DNA of 64,000 nt from Thainema sp966674685 (GTDB taxonomy: Bacteria > Cyanobacteriota > Cyanobacteriia > Phormidesmidales > Phormidesmidaceae). Positions 1 to 8,456 of this stretch are shown here, piece by piece. The stretch is from contig CBKWJC010000013.1 in assembly GCA_966674685.1 (NCBI GenBank), forward strand, positions 1 to 64,000, in the 5' to 3' direction. A program made the translations under genes and the position numbers. Position 1 is the first letter of the stretch. Each line of letters begins with the position of its first letter. The notes beneath the pieces are model-generated. The model searched no databases, was not told where the DNA came from, and saw nothing but the letters and a program-made list of their open reading frames with translations.

Positions 1-42
1 CTTGATTCAGTTGCCCAATTAAAAGCAAGCTAGAATTATCAA

Positions 43-104
43 AGAAATCCTTGAAACCCAAAGCCGCGCCTGATCAGGCGCGGCTTTGGGTTTCAAGGAT
101 TTCT
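43..104. repeat. 62-bp perfect loop-free palindrome
   Basis: The two 31-base halves are exact reverse complements centred on TGATCA at 71-76. The GC-rich core (AAGCCGCGCC) is flanked by AT-rich outer arms. It lies 7 bases beyond the stop codon of the minus-strand GerMN-like gene, so it can fold as a long stem at the 3' end of that mRNA. No U-tract follows, so it is not a canonical intrinsic terminator. The structure is read directly; the role as 3'-end or mobile repeat is inference. Confidence 0.85.
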
Positions 105-110
105 AAACGC

Positions 111-716
111 TTAAATTTCAAACAATTCTCCGTTGGCGCTGAAGATAATTTCGTTGATTTGGTAGTCTGGATTCGTCAGCAGTGTTTCACGAATCGATTC
201 GAAGAGAGCAACTTGATTCGCACTGCTGAGGCTATAAAACTCTCTACCGTTTCGCTCACCGCTGACGTCGAAATTGACGCGGGCAATTTGGCTTGCCTGG
301 TCAACCGCTACGTCATAGCCTTCAATGCCAACCTCCTGTCCTTCGTAAGAGTTGATGATTTGGCCAACAACGCCAGCAACGGGTGCATTACTATCTACCG
401 GAACGGTCTGCGGTTCAAGTTGATAGGTCTGTGGATCAGGTAAGTAAATTGTCGTTGGAATGTACGTTCTGGTAAGGGAACTGTCAATCTCATCAGGTGT
501 TACTGCAACCACTTCCCGATTGCTTGTGCCCTCTGAATCAGCAGATGAATCGGCAAAAGAGGGTGCGGCTGCCGTTAAAGTCACTAAACCAACACCTAGA
601 CAGATACCAAGCCGGAGGAGTTTTTGCTGCATATTGATTGTCATGACATGTTGATGATCACGACTGTTTGATTTAGATGGTTTCGAGAAGCATTGCTGAT
701 TAAAACGTGCTCTCAT
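111..716 (-). CDS. Secreted GerMN-domain-like protein
   Basis: About 201 residues. I start at the ATG at 716 because GGAGGAGG lies just upstream; a TTG at 740 is less likely. A long basic N-region precedes a signal peptide (LGICLGVGLVTLTAAAPSFA), so the product is probably exported. The mature part has the pattern of GerMN modules: IYLPD, then GVVGQIINSYE, ARVNFDVS, and a final INEIIFSANGE strand pair. GerMN domains are known in spore-germination and envelope proteins; in cyanobacteria their role is unclear. It is transcribed alone and is followed by a 62-bp palindrome. The domain call rests on pattern memory only. Confidence 0.6.
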   Translation of the reverse strand: MRARFNQQCFSKPSKSNSRDHQHVMTINMQQKLLRLGICLGVGLVTLTAAAPSFADSSADSEGTSNREVVAVTPDEIDSSLTRTYIPTTIYLPDPQTYQLEPQTVPVDSNAPVAGVVGQIINSYEGQEVGIEGYDVAVDQASQIARVNFDVSGERNGREFYSLSSANQVALFESIRETLLTNPDYQINEIIFSANGELFEI

Positions 717-740
717 AATGAGCCTCCTCCTATCGGACAA

Positions 741-1169
741 AATAATTTAATTAAGACTTAAACTTTGGGTCTAAATGTCATTTATTAAGGTGTTATACCC
801 ATATATTACTCAGATATAAGCTGCAAAAACGCTATCTGAAGGGAGAAAATCTAGATATCTTATGACATAGAAATAAAGTAGCTTTTGAAGTATCACGGCT
901 TGAATACTACTATCGAAATCTAGATTTATTGTTTCTATTTTTGCTAGCTATGAACGACGGCTTTAACTACAGTGTCAGCGATTCAATTTACGGATAAATC
1001 GCTTAAATTCTTGTATTTGCTTTAGGAATTAGCGTTGTAGATGAGGTTAATGCTGAGTGTTGAGTCTGAGTGTGGAGGACGGTGTCTGTAATCTCTACAA
1101 CCTTTACAGCCTTTGCAACCTCTACAGCTCTTCAAACCCCTGACTCCTCACGGCTTACGTTTGGGGTTT
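741..1169. other. Intergenic region with 9-bp-period repeat
   Basis: No gene is supported between the divergent-side end of the GerMN-like gene and the LOG-like gene. Positions 741-1060 are AT-rich and presumably hold the GerMN-gene promoter. Positions about 1093-1150 contain a run of imperfect 9-mers (TCTACAACC, TTTACAGCC, TTTGCAACC, TCTACAGCT, CTTCAAACC) of a type seen again near 27231 and 43262. Confidence 0.6.
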
Positions 1170-1694
1170 TTAGTGTGAGATGCGATTCTTGGGATCGGGC
1201 AAAGAACCCGCCATGAGCTGATGGATCAGGTGAGTGGTGTGGGGGCAATCGGTTGCGATATGCACCAGCGACCGATTCAAACTTTGGAAGAAGGTGCAGG
1301 CATCGGGCGGAACCTGCAAAAGAATGACAGGGCGATGGATTTTTAGCGCGATCGCAACTTCTGAAGTTGTACCCGCCCCCAGACCACAAGCCACAATCAC
1401 TTGACTAGAGAGGACGTTAACCACATTGCGGGCGTGCCCCAACCCCGTCACGATTGGAATATCCACTGCGGCAGACGTGGCTGTCTGAGAACTACCGGGA
1501 AGGATGCCGATAGTCAAACCATCAGCTGATTTGGCTCCTCGGCACGCGGCATCCATAACGCCTGTGTTGCGCCCACCCGTGAGCAAAACCCACCCCTGCT
1601 GAGCAATGTGCTGTCCTAACATGTAGGCCGTTGCCTGCAAATCTGCTGAAGCGCTTTCACCCGGCCCCATCACGCCAATGATGACTTTGGACAT
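1170..1694 (-). CDS. LOG-like / TIGR00725 family nucleotide-binding protein
   Basis: 174 residues with a Rossmann-like fold of the SLOG superfamily. Visible are an N-terminal IGVMGPGE strand-loop, LLTGGRNTGVMDAACRGA near residues 37-54, and CGLGAGTTSE near 103-112, which corresponds to the PGGxGTxxE motif of LOG phosphoribohydrolases. Related LOG proteins release cytokinin bases from nucleotide monophosphates; TIGR00725 members are not well characterised and may only bind nucleotides. It lies 17 bases downstream of the TPR-FHA gene on the same strand, suggesting cotranscription. Family assignment is good, substrate unknown. Confidence 0.8.
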   Translation of the reverse strand: MSKVIIGVMGPGESASADLQATAYMLGQHIAQQGWVLLTGGRNTGVMDAACRGAKSADGLTIGILPGSSQTATSAAVDIPIVTGLGHARNVVNVLSSQVIVACGLGAGTTSEVAIALKIHRPVILLQVPPDACTFFQSLNRSLVHIATDCPHTTHLIHQLMAGSLPDPKNRISH

Positions 1695-1711
1695 ACACTA
1701 GCTTCGCGGGT

Positions 1712-2857
1712 TTAGGAATCGAGGACGACGTAGCGCAGCCAAACTTTGGGACCAAATATGATGGTGTCACCATTTTCTAGAGAGCGATCGCGGCACTTGT
1801 GACCGTTGACGATTAGACCGTTTGTACTCTGGTGGCCTTTGCCATCGCCGTCTTTAATGTCATAGCCCCTCGGTTCTGATTCAGAGGTTTTTAAGACCAG
1901 CACCGCATGATGGCGCGAGGCATATTTTGAGTAGAGGCGAATATCGCAGCTCGCATCTCGTCCCACTGAGTAAAACGGCTTATCAAGCACAATCCGGCGT
2001 AACCCTTCGCTATCCTGCACGAAGGCTATGAATTGAGTTTTAGTTTGAGTAGAAACGGCGGAGCGCTGCTCGCTCTGGTCGGTTTGGTCAGAGAAATCTT
2101 CTTGTTGAATCAGTGTGTCGTACTGAATCAGCGTTGAGACGACGGGAGCCGCATTGTCTAGGTCTTCCTGCGGAGCTGTCGGCACAATTGAAAGCTTTTC
2201 CCAGTCCAGATTTTCATAAGCTTCTGGATCAATGTTGGGATCATCGACTAGCTGACTAATCACCTGAACGCGAGCCTGCCGAATGATAGCATTGTCTGGG
2301 GTCAGCGCGATCGCACGATCGTAGTTGCTAATAGCCGCATGGTAAAAGCCGAGGTCGGCCAGTGCATTGCCTCGGTTGTACCAAAGCAAATCATAACTAG
2401 GATCGATGCTCAACACCTGGTTATAGCTTGCGATCGCAGCATAAGCCTGTTTCAACCCATAAAGTTGCGCGCTGCCGCGATGGAACCAAGCATCTATATA
2501 GTGACGATCAATCTGGATCGCCTGATCGTAAGCCGCGATCGCAGTTTGATATTCTCCAAGACCATAATGGAGCGAATCGGCCTGATCATACCAAATTTGG
2601 GCAGCAGCATCAGCAGGCGGGGCTAATCGAAGTGCAGCCTGGTAGCTTGCGATCGCATCTTGGTACTGCCCCAAAGCCTGGAGCGTGAGTCCACGCTGGT
2701 ACCAAATTTGCCACAGATCAAAATCAGACCGCATAACCCGCTCTAAATAGGTCAGCGACTCGGCAAAATCATGCTGCTCGAATGTTTGGAGACTAGCCTG
2801 AAAGTAAAGGTCAGCCTCCTCCGAGGATAGTTTGATTGTGGATAGATTGGGCTTCAT
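1712..2857 (-). CDS. TPR-repeat protein with C-terminal FHA domain
   Basis: 381 residues. The N-terminal two thirds (about 10-190) are tandem TPR units with repeated WYQRG, WYDQAD, WFHRGSA and WYNRGNAL helices, a protein-protein interaction scaffold. An acidic linker (about 200-275) leads to a C-terminal FHA domain (about 290-375) with the phosphothreonine-binding signature SVGRDASCD, SRHHAV and STNGLIVNG. FHA domains read phospho-threonine marks from Ser/Thr kinases, so this is likely an adaptor in a kinase pathway. No membrane segment is seen. The partner kinase is not identified; the CHASE2 kinase at 40-43 kb is only a candidate. Confidence 0.85.
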   Translation of the reverse strand: MKPNLSTIKLSSEEADLYFQASLQTFEQHDFAESLTYLERVMRSDFDLWQIWYQRGLTLQALGQYQDAIASYQAALRLAPPADAAAQIWYDQADSLHYGLGEYQTAIAAYDQAIQIDRHYIDAWFHRGSAQLYGLKQAYAAIASYNQVLSIDPSYDLLWYNRGNALADLGFYHAAISNYDRAIALTPDNAIIRQARVQVISQLVDDPNIDPEAYENLDWEKLSIVPTAPQEDLDNAAPVVSTLIQYDTLIQQEDFSDQTDQSEQRSAVSTQTKTQFIAFVQDSEGLRRIVLDKPFYSVGRDASCDIRLYSKYASRHHAVLVLKTSESEPRGYDIKDGDGKGHQSTNGLIVNGHKCRDRSLENGDTIIFGPKVWLRYVVLDS

Positions 2858-3375
2858 TGCCGTTTGCCTAACACACCCTACAGTGCTGTTTAACGGGGGC
2901 GACGCCAGTATCAGGGTCTTCGCATCTGGGATTTTGATTAATCTCCAGCTTAAACCCTACTAACTTAACCACTTAACTATTGCAATTACTCATAGACTAG
3001 CATCAACGACATTTAGACGAAGTGTGTAGAAAGGCATAAGCCAAATGGCGTAATTTGAGCGACATCAGCCACATGCAGTGCCAACCTGATGAGATTACGT
3101 TATGGATGCCTGCTAGTTCTATCCTAAAGACTTTCACCTGAATATCGGCATTTAGCATCAAAACTTGAACTACAGGCCCACATCATTACTGGCGCGAGAG
3201 GAGTGAGGAGTGAAGGCGAGAGGAGTGAGGAGTGAGGAGTGAGGTGTATTCCTGCCATGAACTGAAGACTAGAGTATTACTCCATTCTGGTTTGATATAG
3301 GATCAGAGATAGCTCAAGTAGTCTGGTGTTGTTATTGACCCATTACTGAGTTGATGTGTATCAGCTAGTTTCCTC
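2858..3375. other. Intergenic region with heptamer tandem repeat
   Basis: A divergent promoter region between the TPR-FHA gene (minus) and sufU (plus). Positions 3193-3246 carry a short tandem array built on the heptamer GAGTGAG, interrupted twice by GCGAGAG-like units. This is a short tandemly repeated repetitive sequence of the kind common in cyanobacteria. No coding sequence or structural RNA was recognised. Confidence 0.65.
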
Positions 3376-3852
3376 ATGACTCTCGGCAATCTACGCGATC
3401 TTTATCAACAGGTTATTCTGGAACGTTACAAAAAACCCCGTCATCGGGGCCAAGCCGATCCAGTTCACCGCTACCAAAAAGGCCACAACCCCTCTTGTGG
3501 CGACACAATTGAGCTGACGCTGACTTTAGATGAAGCCAATGAACATATCGAGTCCGTCAAATTTGAGGGTGAGGGCTGTGCGATTTCAATGGCATCTGTA
3601 GACCTGATGGCGGAGGCACTACAGGGTAAATCCGTTGACGAGGCTCTGGCAATGGTTGAGCGGTTTCAGCAAATGATGCGCGGGGAGGCTGAATTTCCCA
3701 AAGAGCAGCGCAAGCTGAATGTTATGCAGGGTGTCGCTCAGTTTCCGGTGCGGATCAAATGTGCCAATTTGGGCTGGCACACCTTGAAGGCTGCATTAGA
3801 AACTGCTGAGGCCGCTGACCCATCTGCCTTTGTCAGTAACGAAAACGAGTAG
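3376..3852 (+). CDS. sufU: SufU/NifU-type Fe-S cluster assembly protein
   Basis: 158 residues. All three scaffold cysteines are present: NPSCGD near residue 40, GEGCAIS near 71 and KCANLGWH near 134. The stretch between the second and third cysteines contains the extra segment (about 85-115) that separates SufU from IscU. SufU proteins act with the cysteine desulfurase SufS, as zinc-dependent sulfur transfer partner or scaffold, in cytoplasmic Fe-S cluster assembly. The ATG at 3376 starts directly at the conserved LRDLYQQVILE helix. It is monocistronic; no other suf gene is in the window. Confidence 0.9.
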   Translation: MTLGNLRDLYQQVILERYKKPRHRGQADPVHRYQKGHNPSCGDTIELTLTLDEANEHIESVKFEGEGCAISMASVDLMAEALQGKSVDEALAMVERFQQMMRGEAEFPKEQRKLNVMQGVAQFPVRIKCANLGWHTLKAALETAEAADPSAFVSNENE

Positions 3853-3888
3853 TCGTTGATCCAGGTCATTTGGGAATGCATTCCAGAA

Positions 3889-3916
3889 GCTGGTAGGGTG
3901 GGCAGTGTCCACCTTA
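3889..3916. repeat. Small inverted repeat, GTGGGCA type
   Basis: GTAGGGTGGGCA and GTCCACCTTAC form an imperfect hairpin just after sufU. Similar GGTGGGCAAT/ACCCACC units recur near 31493-31543, so this is a small dispersed repeat. It could also act as a weak sufU 3'-end structure. Confidence 0.45.
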
Positions 3917-3966
3917 CGTATGAGTCATCAAATCAAACGTAATAGAGGAAGAGAGAAAGATTTGTT

Positions 3967-4500
3967 ATGCCAACGCCTGCTGATTTTTTAGATGCCACAA
4001 AATGGTCTGCCATTATTACCCTGGCGTTTGCGGCGCTGACTGCGATCGCATTTTTCTTGCAGTGGGGATTGCGATTTCGGCTGGTTGGCGTAACGGGCTT
4101 TATGGCCGTGCTAACCGTTGGATTTTTTGGGTTAAGTATTGTACCCATTACCCGCACCGTAATCCCCGGTGCCGTTCGCTACACCACGGTTTACGATTCA
4201 GGTTCAACTCAGGTGGTGATAAAAGTCGCGCCTGAGATTACCGAAACGGAACTCGAAGCAACACTGACCCAAGCTGCATCTGATCTGTTTGGGCCAGGCC
4301 GATTAGGGCTGCCGGGGGAACCACCTACGATTCGCGCTCGCACTATTCTGCATCTCGATGATCAGGTTTCCAACTTGGTTTATCTGGGAGAGGTGCAGCG
4401 ATCGCAGTCAGCTCAAGCCGATCAACAATACGCTGTCACGCTGTATCCCGATGGCTTGGCAACGTTAGCTAACGTCCAGTCCGCAGCATCAGCGTCATAG
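3967..4500 (+). CDS. Ycf51-like membrane protein
   Basis: 177 residues with two N-terminal hydrophobic helices (about 13-32 and 38-60), followed by a soluble domain rich in beta strands and acidic residues. Sequence pattern and length fit the Ycf51 family, conserved in cyanobacteria and some algal plastids; its function is unknown, and the thylakoid is a likely but unproven location. The start at 3967 is preceded by AGAGGAAGAGAGAAAG, a purine-rich ribosome binding region. A 68-bp perfect palindrome begins 13 bases after the stop. Confidence 0.75.
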   Translation: MPTPADFLDATKWSAIITLAFAALTAIAFFLQWGLRFRLVGVTGFMAVLTVGFFGLSIVPITRTVIPGAVRYTTVYDSGSTQVVIKVAPEITETELEATLTQAASDLFGPGRLGLPGEPPTIRARTILHLDDQVSNLVYLGEVQRSQSAQADQQYAVTLYPDGLATLANVQSAASAS

Positions 4501-4512
4501 TCATTGGTCAAC

Positions 4513-4580
4513 GCCATACAACCTAAAAGAAGCGAATTGCCACCGTACGGTGGCAATTCGCTTCTTTTAGGTTGTATGGC
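4513..4580. repeat. 68-bp perfect loop-free palindrome
   Basis: Two 34-base halves are exact reverse complements, centred between 4546 and 4547 on CCGTACGG. Starting 13 bases after the Ycf51-like gene stop, it would fold in the mRNA as a very long hairpin, but no U-tract follows. Its sequence is unrelated to the 43-104 palindrome. Perfect palindromes without a spacer are usually unstable in replication, which suggests recent origin or active maintenance. Confidence 0.9.
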
Positions 4581-4711
4581 TGTAGTCAGCTAGGTTAGGG
4601 CACGGATGAAGCCGCACCACAAAAATGTCCTAATTAATAGGACTATCGCTATCGATTGAGGAGATGAGAATATAGGCATTGTTAGGCATTTAATGTTGTG
4701 GAACTTGCGAT

Positions 4712-5758
4712 ATGAAGGCCCAGGTTTTTCGGGGAGTGAATCAGCTCAACTTTGAGGACGTGCCAATTCCAGATTTAGCGGATGATGAAGTGCTGGTACA
4801 GGTGCAGGTTGTGGGACTGTGCCAGTCTGATATCAAGAAAATTCGCTATCCGCTCTACGAACCGCCGCGCATCTTTGGTCACGAAACCGCAGGTGTGATC
4901 AGTGCCGTGGGGGCAGCCGTTCAGGACTATCAGGTCGGGCAGCGAGTGGTCGTCATGCACCACATTCCCTGTATGCACTGCGACTACTGTATGAACGACA
5001 ATTTTTCCATGTGCAATGTGTACAAGCAGGTGACGACAACGGCAGGCTTTGCGCCCAGTGGCGGTGGGTTTGCTGAATACGTGAAGGTGCCGGGACATAT
5101 TGTGCAGCACGGTGGCCTGATTCCTATTCCCGATAACATCACCTTTGAGCAGGCTAGCTTTGTCGAACCGACCAACTGCTGCTTAAAGGCGGTCAAAAAG
5201 GCCAATATTCAGCCCGGACAAACAGTGCTGGTGACTGGATCTGGCCCGATTGGTTTGATGTTTGTCATGCTGGTTAATTACTTCGGGGCAACTGCGATCG
5301 CAACGGATCTCCTGCCTACCCGCATCGAAAAAGCCAAACAGCTCGGCGCGAAAGCCGCTTTTGATGCTCGCGATCCCGACTTAGTCAGCAAGATTCACGA
5401 CTGCACCAGGGGACTCGGTGTTGATACTACCCTTCTGGCCGTACCCAGCGACAAAGCCTTTTTCCAAGCGCTGGACTGCACTCGCAAAGGCGGCAAAATC
5501 CTATTCTTTGCCGAATTCCCAGACGAGATTGAGATCCCCATCAATCCCAATGTGCTCTATCGGCGCGAGATCGACCTGATGGGCAGCTATAGCTCGTCCT
5601 ATCGGCTACAGAATCTAGCTGCCGATATCGTGTTTAATCAGCGGATTAATGTGGATGCTCTCATTAGCGATCGCTATCCCCTAGCTGACCTGATGAAAGC
5701 GGTTGACCAAGCCGTTTCCCCAACCCCAGAAACCTGCAAAATCCTAATTTACCCTTAA
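4712..5758 (+). CDS. Zinc-dependent alcohol dehydrogenase, MDR superfamily
   Basis: 348 residues. The catalytic zinc ligands are visible in GLCQSD (about 37) and FGHETAG (about 58), and the structural zinc cysteines in CMHCDYCMNDNFSMC (about 89-103). The Rossmann domain has VTGSGPIGLM near residue 173. The family oxidises secondary alcohols, sorbitol or threonine with NAD(P); the exact substrate cannot be read. The coding ends are GC-rich and in keeping with neighbours. A polypyrimidine 7-8-mer repeat tract follows the stop at about 5759-5815. It is not obviously in an operon with the downstream permease. Confidence 0.8.
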   Translation: MKAQVFRGVNQLNFEDVPIPDLADDEVLVQVQVVGLCQSDIKKIRYPLYEPPRIFGHETAGVISAVGAAVQDYQVGQRVVVMHHIPCMHCDYCMNDNFSMCNVYKQVTTTAGFAPSGGGFAEYVKVPGHIVQHGGLIPIPDNITFEQASFVEPTNCCLKAVKKANIQPGQTVLVTGSGPIGLMFVMLVNYFGATAIATDLLPTRIEKAKQLGAKAAFDARDPDLVSKIHDCTRGLGVDTTLLAVPSDKAFFQALDCTRKGGKILFFAEFPDEIEIPINPNVLYRREIDLMGSYSSSYRLQNLAADIVFNQRINVDALISDRYPLADLMKAVDQAVSPTPETCKILIYP

Positions 5759-5938
5759 CTCTGCCCCCCAGTCCCTTTCTCCCTTTCTCTCCATCTCCTC
5801 CCTCCAATTCCATAAATCCATAGCAATAGTTAACTCCTAGGGACAGTCTGCACACTGGTACGATGGGATGTTTTCCGATCAGAGGGGGATCGGTAGGATA
5901 AAGGAGAAGCTTCTCTGCTGAGGGTGCCTTGATCATTC

Positions 5939-7183
5939 ATGGCTTCAATTGCGCGTAAAAACCTGTTTGAGGATATTCCTCGCCTGCTGGTAGCCCAGGC
6001 TGGCATTATGTTTGCCGTCAGTCTGGTCACTATTCAGACGGGAATTCTCGAAGGCTTTGCTCGATCAACCACACTGCTGCTTGAACAGTCGCAAGCAGAT
6101 GTGTGGGTTGGCTCAGAAGAAATGGTAAATTTCGAGCTGACCGAGCCCATTCCCTATGCCTATTACAACCAGGCAATTGGCCTTGACGGAATTCAGCGAG
6201 TAGAACCCTTGATCATTGGTTCCGGGCGTTGGCAGGCTGACAGCAGCAAGCCAACGCCATTGCGTATCTTTGGGTTTGAGCCGCAAGGAAGTCTGTTTGT
6301 CCCAGGTGACCTGCTAGAGGGCCAAGTCACCAACTTAGATCGTCCGTACACCGTCATTGTGGATGAGACTAATCTCAATTCGTTTGGCATTGACGAAGTT
6401 GGCGATGTGGGCGAAAACCGAGCCTTGCCCGCAGAAGTTGTTGGCATCACGGAAAATACGCAGTCAATTGTCTCCAGTAAATTTCTCTTTACCTCACTGG
6501 AAACCGCTAATGTTTACGTTACTGCGGGTTTCACCACGCAGTTGGACTGCCAGGTTCAGTCGGATGGGGGGTTGCGGTGCATTAATGCTTACGAGCGCAA
6601 TAATCCAGCCGATGAAACTGTGCCAGAGGTAGAGCCGCTGCGGGCAACTGATCCGATTACCTATTTAATGGTGAAGGTTACACCTGGAGCCGATCCCAAA
6701 GCTGTCATTAAGCGCATTGAAGCAGAACTGCCCGGCACCCGCGCCTACACAAATGGCGAGATGATTGAAAAGACGCAAACCTACTGGCAGACCCAAACGG
6801 GAGTCGGGTTTATCCTGAGCTTAGGTGCAGTTGTGGGCGTGGTTGTGGGTATGGTGATTGTCGGCCAAATTCTGTATTCCTCCGTGTCTGATCACATCAA
6901 GGAGTTTGGAACTCTGAAAGCGATGGGCGCGTCAAACTGGACTATCTACAGCGTCATTTTGGAGCAGGCTCTGTGGATGGCGGTGCTGGGTTATTTACCG
7001 GGCATGGCATTATGTCTGGGATTAGGCACCTGGACGGCGGCAACGCAAGGAATCGTCATCTTAATTACACCGCTGTCGGGCATTGGGGTTTTCGGCGTCA
7101 CGATTGGGATGTGTACAATGTCTGCCGTTTTTGCAATTCAGAAAGTGACGCGGGTTGACCCAGGTATTGTTTTCAAAGCTTGA
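5939..7183 (+). CDS. DevC/FtsX-type ABC exporter permease
   Basis: 414 residues. Topology follows MacB/DevC permeases: one N-terminal transmembrane helix (about 20-42), a large periplasmic domain (about 45-280) and three C-terminal helices (about 285-312, 340-370, 378-402). The cytoplasmic coupling stretch IKEFGTLKAMGAS lies after the second helix, as in FtsX-like domains. The family exports peptides, lipids or glycolipids with a DevA-type ATPase and usually a DevB membrane-fusion protein. The cognate ATPase follows after about 370 bases; no DevB gene is adjacent. Confidence 0.8.
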   Translation: MASIARKNLFEDIPRLLVAQAGIMFAVSLVTIQTGILEGFARSTTLLLEQSQADVWVGSEEMVNFELTEPIPYAYYNQAIGLDGIQRVEPLIIGSGRWQADSSKPTPLRIFGFEPQGSLFVPGDLLEGQVTNLDRPYTVIVDETNLNSFGIDEVGDVGENRALPAEVVGITENTQSIVSSKFLFTSLETANVYVTAGFTTQLDCQVQSDGGLRCINAYERNNPADETVPEVEPLRATDPITYLMVKVTPGADPKAVIKRIEAELPGTRAYTNGEMIEKTQTYWQTQTGVGFILSLGAVVGVVVGMVIVGQILYSSVSDHIKEFGTLKAMGASNWTIYSVILEQALWMAVLGYLPGMALCLGLGTWTAATQGIVILITPLSGIGVFGVTIGMCTMSAVFAIQKVTRVDPGIVFKA

Positions 7184-7551
7184 ACAGTGCAACTTCAGTT
7201 TGGGTCGAAATATTGGGTCGAAATATAAAGACTCCTTAAAGGTCTTTGACAGTTGTCCGACTTGGGTATTCTAACCACAGAGAGGAGTGTAAAGAAGTTG
7301 GTGATGACGTTTACATTTTGCAATCTTGGCATACTGGAAGACGTAAGGGGTAGACAGGCTAGATTCCCCTCGCTTGGTGGGCAGAATGATGACTCAGCAA
7401 GTTCTGATTTGGAATTCAGTTTAGGTTCATTTGACAGTTTTAGTATCTGGAGTGAACCCGAGCTAGGCTGAAGTTAGAAGCAGAAGACTAAACGCATAGC
7501 CGTACTCGTTTTATAGCCTGTTTTGTTGGATTGTCTCAGAGGCGAAACTAC
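7184..7551. other. Intergenic region between exporter permease and ATPase
   Basis: About 370 bases without a convincing gene. An open frame near 7253-7471 begins with TTG, lacks a ribosome binding site and has no recognisable sequence, so it was not called. The gap may hold a separate promoter for the ATPase gene. Confidence 0.5.
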
Positions 7552-8349
7552 GTGACTGTTTCTCGATTGAACTTTACGAATACTCCGACTTATCAGCCTG
7601 CGGTTGATCGCAGTGCTACCCATGTGCAAAACGCACGAGTTGCGATCGCAGCCCGCGACATTGAGATGGTATTTCAAAATGGAGCGCAGCCCTACAAAGC
7701 GCTCAAAGGTATCAATCTGGATATTCCCGCTGGGCAAGTGCAGCTCCTGATGGGGCCATCCGGTTCCGGTAAAACGACGCTATTGTCAATCTTGGCAGGC
7801 ATCTTAACGCCCACTAGCGGCCAAGTCCGCCTGCTGGGACAAGACATTACAGCCATGTCTCGCACTGAGTTAGCCAAATTCCGCCTTGATTACATTGGCT
7901 TTATTTTTCAAGGGTTTAACCTATTCCCGGCTTTAACGGCGGTTGAGAATGTTGAGCTGGCTTATAACATTAAGGGCATTCGAGGCAAACGGGCTAAGCA
8001 AGAATCTTTGGAACTGCTGGATCAGGTTGGCTTAGCCGACAAAGCGAGAAACAGGCCCCGCGATTTATCTGGTGGGCAGAAGCAGCGAGTTGCGATCGCG
8101 CGTGCCCTAGCCGATCATCCCAAGCTAATCATGGCCGATGAACCGACAGCGGCTCTGGATTCCCACAGCGGCCACCGGGTAACAGAGATTCTGCACGATT
8201 TGGCGAAAAAGATGGACTGCACGGTTCTGATTGTCACCCATGATCCCCGGATTATGGACGTGGCCGATAATATTGTTTACCTAGAGGATGGAATCATCCA
8301 AAAGCCCCGTTTGCCGCAATATGACGGTCTAGCGCACCAGTCAGCCTAA
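7552..8349 (+). CDS. DevA/LolD-type ABC transporter ATP-binding protein
   Basis: About 265 residues. Walker A is GPSGSGKTT, the Q-loop is FIFQGFNLFP, the signature is LSGGQKQR, Walker B is KLIMADEPTAALD and the switch histidine is in VTHDPR. The arrangement is that of lipoprotein/macrolide exporter ATPases. I prefer the GTG at 7552, with CAGAGG about 9 bases upstream, over a TTG at 7531. It most likely energises the DevC-like permease encoded just before it. A TAGGGGCG-ended inverted repeat follows the stop. Confidence 0.85.
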   Translation: MTVSRLNFTNTPTYQPAVDRSATHVQNARVAIAARDIEMVFQNGAQPYKALKGINLDIPAGQVQLLMGPSGSGKTTLLSILAGILTPTSGQVRLLGQDITAMSRTELAKFRLDYIGFIFQGFNLFPALTAVENVELAYNIKGIRGKRAKQESLELLDQVGLADKARNRPRDLSGGQKQRVAIARALADHPKLIMADEPTAALDSHSGHRVTEILHDLAKKMDCTVLIVTHDPRIMDVADNIVYLEDGIIQKPRLPQYDGLAHQSA

Positions 8350-8362
8350 TTGCGATTTTGCG

Positions 8363-8433
8363 TAGGGGCGGATACATTTGGCCGATATATTTGGGTTCTG
8401 ACAACAGCATTATGACCCAACGCATCGCCCCTA
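8363..8433. repeat. TAGGGGCG-ended inverted repeat (family B)
   Basis: The ends TAGGGGCG (8363-8370) and CGCCCCTA (8426-8433) are inverted copies around an unrelated 55-base centre. The same end motif occurs at 10198, 13620, 29116, 29916 and 58886. It lies in the convergent gap between the exporter ATPase and crtISO. Confidence 0.6.
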
Positions 8434-8456
8434 TGGGGTTTCTAAAATCGTTGTCC

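Noticed and set aside
111..740. TTG at 740 as start of the GerMN-like gene
   Set aside because: The ATG at 716 has a strong GGAGGAGG ribosome binding site at the right distance.
3193..3246. Possible CRISPR-like array
   Set aside because: Units are 7 bases with no spacers and there are no cas genes; it is a simple tandem repeat.
7253..7471. 72-codon frame between the exporter permease and ATPase
   Set aside because: TTG start, no ribosome binding site and no recognisable sequence.
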